Assembly: GCF_023823685.1 (NCBI RefSeq)
Contig: NZ_JAMXBF010000006.1
Coordinates: 124,001-188,000 of the forward strand
DNA from: Pseudomonas subflava
Lineage (GTDB): Bacteria > Pseudomonadota > Gammaproteobacteria > Pseudomonadales > Pseudomonadaceae
Length of the DNA stretch: 64,000 nucleotides
Reading direction: 5' to 3'
This document shows, piece by piece, positions 43,683-51,400 of this stretch. The notes under the pieces are model-generated. The model saw only the letters and a list, made by a program, of their open reading frames with translations, did no database searches and was not told the DNA's origin. A program made the translations under genes and the position numbers. Position 1 is the stretch's first letter. Each line of letters begins with the position of its first letter.

Positions 43683-44407
43683 GCACCGTGGTCATCTCCC
43701 AGCCAATGTATTTCCCCTGGGTGGGAATGTTCGAGCAGTGGCGGCTGGCTGATGACTTCGTGTTCTTCGACGATGTGCAGTTCGCCCGCGGATTCATCAA
43801 CCGGGTGCAGTACAAAACGCCCCATGGCAGCGCCTGGCTGACCATACCGCTGCGCCAGCACAGCCGCGATGCGCGAATTTGCGACCTGCAGTGCGCCGAG
43901 GAGGCGGGCTGGCGCGACAAGCACCTGCGCACCCTGGCGCTGGCGCTCGCCGGCACGCCGCATCTGCAGGATGCGCTCGGCCTCGCCGAAGCCGTGCTGT
44001 TGCGTCGCGATCTGGGCTTCTGCGAGTTACTCATCGAAGGCATGCAAGTGGTGGCGGATTATTTCGGCCTGCTGCAGGGCAAACGCCTGCACCGCTCCTC
44101 GCAACTGGCGGTAGAGGGGCGCAAGAGCGAGCTGATCCAGGGATTGGTGGCGCACCTGGGCGGCAATCGCTACGTGACGGGCATGGGGGCGCTGAATTAC
44201 CTGGATCATGAGGCGCTCGAGCAGGCCAGCATCGAGGCTTGCTACATGGATTACCGCAAACGCGAGTATCCGCAGAAATTTCCACCGTTCACGCCTTATG
44301 TCACGGTGCTCGATCTGGTGGCCAACTGCGGGCGAGGCGGACGAGATTATATTGATTCGGGTGTGATCCACTGGAGCCAGGCGTTGGCGGCAAGGAATCA
44401 GGCATGA
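43679..44407 (+). CDS. WbqC-like family protein
   Basis: 242 residues. The N-terminus VVISQPMYFPWVGMFEQWRL, then DDVQFARGFINRVQYK, LTIPLRQHSR, and the C-terminal PFTPYVTVLDLVANCG are typical of the WbqC-like family, found in O-antigen and other glycan clusters; its reaction is not established as far as I know. The start is a GTG that overlaps the stop of the aminotransferase gene. Placing next to an aminotransferase suggests action on the new amino group, for example as an acyl or aminoacyl transfer step (inference). Confidence 0.88.
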   Translation: MSTVVISQPMYFPWVGMFEQWRLADDFVFFDDVQFARGFINRVQYKTPHGSAWLTIPLRQHSRDARICDLQCAEEAGWRDKHLRTLALALAGTPHLQDALGLAEAVLLRRDLGFCELLIEGMQVVADYFGLLQGKRLHRSSQLAVEGRKSELIQGLVAHLGGNRYVTGMGALNYLDHEALEQASIEACYMDYRKREYPQKFPPFTPYVTVLDLVANCGRGGRDYIDSGVIHWSQALAARNQA

Positions 44408-45129
44408 GCAAGCTCAACGAAGTGACTTCGCAGTACAAACCCGGTGCGGTGACCTCGAGGGAGAACGAGCTGATCCTCAACTGGTATCCGCCGCGCATCC
44501 TGCGTCGCCTCGAGGCGCTGTCGCCCAGCTCGCTGCTGGAACTGGGGTTGGGACATGGGTACACCACGGCGCTTTTCAATCGTCACTTTCAGCGGCATGT
44601 GGTACTCGAGGGTTCGTCCGTGGTGATCGACCTGTTCCGGGAAAATTACCCGGGACTGAATATCGAGCTGGTAGAGGGTTATTTCGAGCACTTCGATAGC
44701 CAGGAGCAGTTCGATGTGGTGATGATGGGCTTCATCCTCGAGCACGTGGATGACCCAGGTCTGATCCTGCGCCGTTTCCGCCACAACCTGCGCCCCGGTG
44801 GTCGGCTCTATGTGGCCGTGCCTAATGCCAAGTCGTTGAATCGGCGTCTGGGGCTGGCCATGGGCAAGATCAACGACATCTATGAACTGAATGCCAACGA
44901 CCACGCACTCGGCCATCAGCGCCAGTTCTGTCGTGACACCCTGAAGGCGCTGCTGCAGGCGGAGGGCTATCGGGTCAGCTGGGAGGAAGGCATCTATCTC
45001 AAGCCCCTGCCGCTCGGCTACATGCAGACCATGCCGGAATTCGAGGAGAACCTGCAGGCCATGTGCGAGGTGGGTGTGGACTTCCCCGATCTCTGCGTCG
45101 GTTTGCTGATGGAAGCTCAGGCCGCCTGA
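44404..45129 (+). CDS. Class I SAM-dependent methyltransferase
   Basis: 241 residues. Motif I is LLELGLGHGYTTALF near residue 45, followed by VVMMGFILEHVDDPGLIL and the post-motif LRPGGRLYVAVPNAKSLNRR. An NDHALGHQRQFCRDTLKALL segment follows; it fits small methyltransferases of glycan and lipid clusters. The target could be an O- or N-position on the island sugar. Overlaps WbqC by 4 nt. Confidence 0.85.
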   Translation: MSKLNEVTSQYKPGAVTSRENELILNWYPPRILRRLEALSPSSLLELGLGHGYTTALFNRHFQRHVVLEGSSVVIDLFRENYPGLNIELVEGYFEHFDSQEQFDVVMMGFILEHVDDPGLILRRFRHNLRPGGRLYVAVPNAKSLNRRLGLAMGKINDIYELNANDHALGHQRQFCRDTLKALLQAEGYRVSWEEGIYLKPLPLGYMQTMPEFEENLQAMCEVGVDFPDLCVGLLMEAQAA

Positions 45130-46004
45130 TGCCACGTGCGCTGGTGGTGGGCCCAAGTTCGATGCTCGGCAGCCGGTTGAGCGAGCATTTGCGCGCGCGG
45201 GGTTGGCAGGTCATCGGCGCGGGGCGTTCAGCCGGCTGCGAGATTCCCCTAGAGCTGGGTGCTGAGGTCCTGCGCACCGACTTCCCGCAGATTGAGGCGG
45301 ACGTGCTGTTTCACTGTGCAGCGGCCTTCGGCGACGACTCGCCCGAAGGGGCTTGGCTGAACGACAGAGTCAACGTGCTGGGTGCTCACCAGATCCTGGC
45401 GCTGGCACGGTCGGCCGGTTGCCGGCAGATCGTGTACGCCGGCAGTACCTCGTCGGCGCGGCGTGAGGGCGAGGTCTTCGCCAGCAGCTATGGGGCTTCC
45501 AAGGCGCGCGCGGAGGGCGTGCTGGCCTGGGGCCTCGCATTGAGCGGTCGGGCCTTCGTCAGCCTGCGCTTCGCCCAGCTGTACGACGAGCGTGGCGACT
45601 GTATACGGCATCAACGCTGGTTCGGCCGCATCATCAGCTATGCCCGCAGCGGCCGAGTGCTGCGCCTGCCGCCTGGCGATGCACCGCGCAATTTCGTGCA
45701 TGTGCGGGACGCCGTTGCAGTCATGGTCGCCGCCGCCGAAGCGGGAGTGGAGGGCGTTGTGCATGTCTGTCATCCGCTAGACGAAAGTTACGCCGAGATT
45801 GCCCATCAGGCCTGCGCCGTGTTCGGCGGCGGGGCGAGGGTGGAAATTGCCCAGGAGAAAACACCTTTCTGGCCGGCCTACTTCCCGCCCGCATCGCCCG
45901 AAGTGGCGGCGCTGGGGGTGACATTCATGTCGATGGCGGAGGGCTTGCGTAGCATCCGCGACGGCGGCTACGCCGCCCGCTTCGAGGTGTTCGATGTTGC
46001 CTGA
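45129..46004 (+). CDS. NAD-dependent epimerase/dehydratase or reductase
   Basis: 291 residues, extended SDR. The dinucleotide motif is altered (VVGPSSMLGSRL in place of GxxGxxG) but the fold start is clear. YAGSTSS and the catalytic pair SSYGASKARAE are present, with a late RNFVHVRDAVAVMVAAAEAG typical of NDP-sugar epimerases/reductases. It may reduce or epimerise the 4-keto or other intermediate. One-base ATGA-type overlap with the previous stop. Confidence 0.8.
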   Translation: MPRALVVGPSSMLGSRLSEHLRARGWQVIGAGRSAGCEIPLELGAEVLRTDFPQIEADVLFHCAAAFGDDSPEGAWLNDRVNVLGAHQILALARSAGCRQIVYAGSTSSARREGEVFASSYGASKARAEGVLAWGLALSGRAFVSLRFAQLYDERGDCIRHQRWFGRIISYARSGRVLRLPPGDAPRNFVHVRDAVAVMVAAAEAGVEGVVHVCHPLDESYAEIAHQACAVFGGGARVEIAQEKTPFWPAYFPPASPEVAALGVTFMSMAEGLRSIRDGGYAARFEVFDVA

Positions 46005-46977
46005 TGCGGAGATAAGCGTACTGGTCACGGGCGTAGGCGCGATCATCGGCCAGGGCGTTGTGAAATCCTTGCGTCGGCTGTCCGGCGTGCGGATCGTCGG
46101 TCTTGACCGAGATCCCGAGGCCTTCGGGCGCCACGCCTGCTACGCCTTCCAGGCCAAGCCGAGTCTGCTGGAGACCGACCCCGCCTTCGACCGTTTCCTG
46201 CTGGAGTTGCTAGAGCGCGAAGCCATTGATCTGGTACTGCCCTGCATCGAGCAGGACGTTTTCCATTTCGACACGCGTCGTGAGCTGTTCGCCGCGGCGG
46301 GTGTAGCCGTGGCGCTCAACGACAGCCGCCTGATCAACCTGGCGCGGGACAAGTGGAGCCTGCACCAGGCGCTGCTCGAGGCCGGCCTGCCGGCGATTCC
46401 CTCCAGCCTCGCCACCGACTGGGAGCAAGCGTTAGCGCAGCTCGGGCCTGCGCCTCTGTTGTGCAAGCCGCGTCGAGGCTCCGGTGGCCGTGGCCAGGCC
46501 CTGGTGGAGGATGAAGAGGACCTGCACTACCAAGCGCGCAAGCACGGCGACAATTTCATGCTGCAGCGGCTGATCGGCACTGCCGATGAGGAATACACAG
46601 TTGGCCTGTTCGGCTACGGCGATGGCCGCTCCAGTCGCCCCGCCATCCTGCAGCGTACTCTGGGCCCGGGTGGCGCCACGTGGCGCGCCCGCAGCGTTGC
46701 CGGCGACCCGCTGATCGAGAGCGCCTGCGAAGCGCTTACCGCGCATTTTCGACCGGTGGGGCCGACCAACTATCAATTTCGCAAGGCAGACGGTCGCGCC
46801 TGGCTTCTGGAAATCAATCCGCGCCTGTCGGCGTCGGTGTCGTTGCGCGCGGCGCTCGGCTTCAACGAGGCGGCCATGAGCATTGACTTCTTCTGCCGCG
46901 GCCGGCGCCCGGCGCTGGCCGATTGGCGGGCCGCCCGCTGCGCGCGCTACATCGAGGATCACGTCGAGTACCTATGA
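45994..46977 (+). CDS. ATP-grasp domain protein
   Basis: 327 residues. An N-terminal Rossmann-like pre-ATP-grasp domain (SVLVTGVGAIIGQGVVKSL; GLDRDPEAFGRHACYAF) is followed by the ATP-grasp core with LLCKPRRGSGGRGQALVED and the metal/ATP residues LEINPRLSASVSLRAAL. Members join a carboxylate to an amine or thiol using ATP. In this context it may attach an amino acid or other acid to the amino sugar (inference). The ATG overlaps the end of the epimerase gene by 11 nt. Confidence 0.83.
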   Translation: MLPDAEISVLVTGVGAIIGQGVVKSLRRLSGVRIVGLDRDPEAFGRHACYAFQAKPSLLETDPAFDRFLLELLEREAIDLVLPCIEQDVFHFDTRRELFAAAGVAVALNDSRLINLARDKWSLHQALLEAGLPAIPSSLATDWEQALAQLGPAPLLCKPRRGSGGRGQALVEDEEDLHYQARKHGDNFMLQRLIGTADEEYTVGLFGYGDGRSSRPAILQRTLGPGGATWRARSVAGDPLIESACEALTAHFRPVGPTNYQFRKADGRAWLLEINPRLSASVSLRAALGFNEAAMSIDFFCRGRRPALADWRAARCARYIEDHVEYL

Positions 46978-47681
46978 TCGCAGTGATATCGGATGTTCAC
47001 GGCAATTTCCCGGCCCTGTGCGCGGTACTGGCGGAGGCGGATCGCCTCGGCTGTACCCGAGTGATTTCCCTCGGCGACGTGACGGGCTACTACGCCGAGC
47101 CGGAGAAATGCATCGATCTGCTGGTGCAGCGCGGCGCCGTGCAATTGCTCGGCAACCATGATGGTTATCTGGTCGACGGTACCGGCTGCCCCCGCTCGCG
47201 GCTGGTTTCTTCGTTACTCGAACACCAGACTCGTGTGGTCCGTCGCGACCAGATCAAGGTGCTGGCCGGCCTCGGATCGCAGTACGAGGAAGGCGACGCC
47301 TGCTTCGTTCATGGCGGCTGGGAAGATCCGCGTGACCAATATCTTTATCGGGTATCGCCGGACAAGCTGAGCGGTCCGTGGCGCTTTTATTTTTCCGGGC
47401 ATACCCACGTCCAGGTGCTGGGCGTGCTGGGCGGGAAAACCTACTGCAATCCAGGGTCGGTCGGGCAGCCGCGCGACGGCGATCCCCGCGCGGCATTCGC
47501 CGTCTTCGACGGCTCGCGGATCGCTCTGCAGCGGGTGGCCTACGATATCGACGAGACGGCTGCGGCCATGCGTCGGGCCGGCTACGACGAACCCCGATTA
47601 TGGGAAAACCTTTATATCGGCGCCCAGATTGGTGGGCGCATCGACAAGGTCGAAATCATCGAGCGAGAGCACACAAAGTGA
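46974..47681 (+). CDS. Metallophosphoesterase (YfcE/calcineurin-like)
   Basis: 235 residues. The full metallophosphoesterase set is present: ISDVHGNFPAL near residue 5, SLGDVTGYYAEPEKC, QLLGNHDGYLVDG, CFVHGGWEDP and FSGHTHVQVLG with CNPGSVGQPRDG. Likely removes a phosphate from a small molecule in the pathway; a precise substrate cannot be read. ATGA overlap with the ATP-grasp gene. Confidence 0.87.
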   Translation: MIAVISDVHGNFPALCAVLAEADRLGCTRVISLGDVTGYYAEPEKCIDLLVQRGAVQLLGNHDGYLVDGTGCPRSRLVSSLLEHQTRVVRRDQIKVLAGLGSQYEEGDACFVHGGWEDPRDQYLYRVSPDKLSGPWRFYFSGHTHVQVLGVLGGKTYCNPGSVGQPRDGDPRAAFAVFDGSRIALQRVAYDIDETAAAMRRAGYDEPRLWENLYIGAQIGGRIDKVEIIEREHTK

Positions 47682-48424
47682 GCGCAAACGACGAGTTCCA
47701 AGCTGAAGTGCAACGCAACATCGAGGCTGTCGGCCAGGACCAGGGGCTCAAGGCGCGCTCTCTGGACTGGATGCTGGAGGCGGGCGGCAAGTACCGCTAC
47801 TCCTACAACTTCAGCTGGCTGGGCCGGCCGATCATTCAGTATCCCCAGGACATAGTGGCCATGCAGGAGCTGGTGTGGGCCGTGCAGCCGGAGCTGATCA
47901 TCGAGACCGGTATCGCGCATGGTGGGTCGCTCATCCTGTTCGCCTCGCTGCTGGAGCTCAACGCGGCGTGCGGCGGACCAGTCGAGGCGCGAGTGCTGGG
48001 CATCGACATCGATATACGCCAACACAACCGCGAGGCGATCGAAGCGCATCCGATGGCCCGGCGCATCGACATGATCCAGGGCTCGAGCATCGCCCCCGAG
48101 GTGGTGGAGCAGGTTCGACAGGCAGCGCAGGGCAAGCGGGTGCTGGTTTCGCTGGACAGCAACCACACCCACGATCATGTGCTGGCGGAACTGCAAGCCT
48201 ATGCGCCGCTGGTGTCGTCGGGCAGCTACTGCGTGGTGTTCGATACCGTGGTGGAGGACACCCCCGACGAGTTGCAGGCCGGCCGTCCCTGGGGCAAGGG
48301 GAATAGTCCGAAATCGGCCGTGCGCGAGTACCTGCGCAGCCATCCCGAGTTCCAGGTGGATGCGCGCATGGACAACAAGCTGCTGATCAGCGTGGCGCCG
48401 GAAGGTTATCTGAAGCGAGTCTGA
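47678..48424 (+). CDS. CmcI-family (cephalosporin hydroxylase-like) methyltransferase
   Basis: 248 residues from a GTG that overlaps the previous stop. It has the CmcI-family sequence WLGRPIIQYPQDIVAMQELV, the SAM loop LIIETGIAHGGSLILFASL, GIDIDIRQHNREAIEAH, and VSLDSNHTHDHVLAELQAYA. Despite the name, many members are sugar O-methyltransferases, such as the mycobacterial rhamnose O-methyltransferases. It may cap the flagellin glycan by O-methylation (inference). Confidence 0.85.
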   Translation: MSANDEFQAEVQRNIEAVGQDQGLKARSLDWMLEAGGKYRYSYNFSWLGRPIIQYPQDIVAMQELVWAVQPELIIETGIAHGGSLILFASLLELNAACGGPVEARVLGIDIDIRQHNREAIEAHPMARRIDMIQGSSIAPEVVEQVRQAAQGKRVLVSLDSNHTHDHVLAELQAYAPLVSSGSYCVVFDTVVEDTPDELQAGRPWGKGNSPKSAVREYLRSHPEFQVDARMDNKLLISVAPEGYLKRV

Positions 48425-48439
48425 TCGGCGTTACAGGAC

Positions 48440-48456
48440 CTCCGGCCCGACCGGAG
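48440..48456 (+). repeat. Hairpin between the CmcI-like gene and the giant glycosyltransferase gene
   Basis: CTCCGG-CCCGA-CCGGAG in the only sizeable gap (58 nt) between rfbF and the end of the island. No T-run. It could reduce or decouple translation of the glycosyltransferase from the sugar-synthesis block. Confidence 0.35.
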
Positions 48457-48482
48457 CGTGAAGAACAAGGTGTGGGGTGTGC

Positions 48483-51400
48483 ATGCACAAGATTGAAAGC
48501 AGGATCGTAGTCAGTGTCCCGGTGTACAACGAAGGGGCTTATATCCTCGAGACGCTGGAGTCGCTTGCTGCGCAAACCCACTCCGACTTTTTGGTGCTGG
48601 TCGCGGACAATGCCTCCACCGATCGCACGGGCGATATCTGCCGGGAGTTCTGCGCACGCGATCCGCGCTTCCACTACGTGCGCCATGAGCACAACCTCGG
48701 TGCTTCGGCCAACTTCCGTTACTGCTTCGATCACACCTCGTCCGAGTTCCTCATGTGGCTCGGCGGCCACGACGTCCTGGCTCCCGAGTTCCTTGCGGAG
48801 GCCTATGCCCGCATGCTGGAGGACGAGCGGGTCAGCCTTGTATATAGCCACACCCAGTGGATCGACGATACCGGTCGGATACTCGGCCAAACCAACGGCG
48901 GCAACTACGTCTTCGCCGAGCCGCTAGCGCCACATGAGCGCTTTCTCAAGGTGCTGCATGCGCTGGACCGCTGCGAGGCAGTCAATCAGCTGATCCGCCG
49001 CAGTTTCATCGACCTGGACTTCCGTCCGGTAGTCAGCGCCGACCTGGCGTTTCTCTGCCACCTCGCCGCTCATGGCCCTTTCGCGCGTATCGAGAAACCA
49101 CTGTACATCCGCCGGGAGATTCGCAAGCGCGACAGCACGGCGATGGAGCGCATGACCGGCAGCAAGGGCATCGCGCGCTACCACCTGCTCGCCGAATTAT
49201 TCGTGCACAGCATTACCACGCACCGGGCCATCACTCCCGAGCACAAGCTGGAAGTGATAGGTAAGGTGTTGAACTGGCTGAACAAGCGCTTCCAGCTGTT
49301 TAGCGAAACGGCGCCGATGCCCGAAGTGATGGCGCCTGCAGCGAGTCTGGCCTCACAGGCGGCGCAGTCGCCCGCACCGTTCTTCAGCGTGGTCATGCCG
49401 GTCTACAACCGCGAGCGCTATGTGAAGGAAGCGATCGACTCCGTGCTGGCGCAGAGCGATGCCGACTTCGAGTTGATCGTGGTCGACGATGGCTCCACCG
49501 ATCGTTCGCTGGAAATCATCGGCAAGATCGAGGACCCGCGGCTGCGCCTGTTCCGCAACCAGCACGCCGGCGGCGCGGTGGCGCGCAACACCGGCATCGA
49601 GGCGGCGCGCGGCGAATTCATCGTCTGGATCGACAGTGACGACCGCCAGGCCCCCGGCGCGCTGGCCGCGCTGCGGCAGACCATGCAGGCCAGCCCGGAC
49701 GCGGACATCTATTACGGCGACCTGGAAATCTTCGACGACACCCGCCCTGGCAAGCTCTGGCACACCCATTACCCGGACTTTCATGGCGAGGCACTGCTGC
49801 CCCGCCTGATGCGTGGCAACTGCCTGCCCAACCCAGGCACCGCCGTGCGCCGCTCGCTGTACCAGCGCTACGGCGGCTACGACGTGAATTTCGTGCGCTG
49901 CCACGATTTCCAGATGTGGACCCGCCTGGCCGACAGCGCGCGCTTCAAGAAGGTCGAGACCGTGCTCTGCCACTGGCGCCAGCACGGCGAGAGCCTGTCC
50001 AGTGCGAAGACTCGGGCGTTTGAGGCCAAGGTGGCCCAGGACATGGTCGACCGCTATCCGCCGAGCCGCCTGTTCCCGGACCTGCGCGACGACAGCGAAG
50101 GGCAGGGCACCGCCCTGTGGCGCGTCTCGCAGATCCACCAGGGGCTCGGCGAGCCGGGGCAGGCGCTGCGCGCCGCCTATCGTGCGCTGGCGCTGGGCGT
50201 TGGCGACCAGGAGCGGATCAAGGAACTGGAACGTCTGTCCGGCAGCCGCTACGAGCCGTTCTTCAGCGTGGTGCTGACGACCTTCAACCGGCCACAACTG
50301 CTGCTGGATGCCCTGTCCAGCCTTGAAAAACAGCAGTTCCGCGACTTCGAGGCGATCCTGGTCAACGACCATGGCGAAGAGGTCGAGCCGCTCCTGGCGC
50401 GTTTCCCCTATCGCATCACCTACGTGCGCCAGGGGCGCAATCAGGGCCCGGCGGCGGCGCGCAACGCCGCGCACCGTCTGGCTCGTGGTCGCTACGTGGT
50501 CTACCTGGACGATGACGACATCTTCCTGCCCGAGCACCTGCAGACGCTCGCCGATGCGCTGCAGGAGCACCCGGGCGAGGTGGTGTACAGCGATGCGCTG
50601 TTCGTCGCCGAGCGCATCGACAACGGTGTGCGCCACAGCCTCAAGGAGGAGCGGCGCTACCCGCATGACCTCTACTCGCGCGAGCGCCTGTTCGTCGACA
50701 ACTATATTCCGGTCAATACGTTCGCCTGGCCGCGGGCGGTGGCCAGTGAGGTGGGCGAGTTCGACGAGACCCTGTCGGGTCTGGAGGACTGGGACTTTCT
50801 CCTGCGCCTGGCGGCGCGCCTGCCGTTCCATCACCTGCAGCGCGAAACCGTTCAGGTGCGTATGCGTGTGGGCGATGCGGCGCCCGATCGCCGCTCGCAG
50901 CAGGCCTTCAAGGATTATCCGGCGCTGTACCGGGAGCTCTATTCGCGGCATTCGGACCTGGACGATGCGCAGGTCAAGCGTCAGCGCGCGGCCAAGCTAA
51001 AACAGCTGGGGCAGACGCCGAGCGTGAGCCCCGGCGAACTGGTGCGCGCCTGGCTCGCCGCGCGACGCCCGAACCCGGTGCAGCAGCGGCTGATCGATCA
51101 ATACCTGGAGAACAATCAGAACGGCCCACGCATCGGCGTGGTGATCCTCGACCTGCTGGGCGACGCCGACGCCATCACCCGCACCCTCGGCAGCCTGCAG
51201 GAAGAACAGCAGGGCTACCGCAACCTGCAGGTACGCGCGCTGACCGTCGGCGACTTCGCCGAGGATTCCGCGTTGCTGGTGAAGATCGAGCGCGATGGCT
51301 ATATCGAGGCGCTCAATCTGGCCGTGGCGGGCATGGACAGCGACTGGTGCGTGCTGGTGCGCGCCGGTGAGTGCTTCACCGCCAGCGGCCTGCTGATCGC

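Noticed and set aside
45994..46977. Carbamoyl phosphate synthase (CarB) fragment
   Set aside because: Only the generic ATP-grasp core is shared; length (327 residues) and context point to a small stand-alone ATP-grasp ligase.
47678..48424. Cephalosporin hydroxylase and antibiotic synthesis
   Set aside because: CmcI-family proteins are common sugar methyltransferases in glycan clusters; no beta-lactam gene is present.
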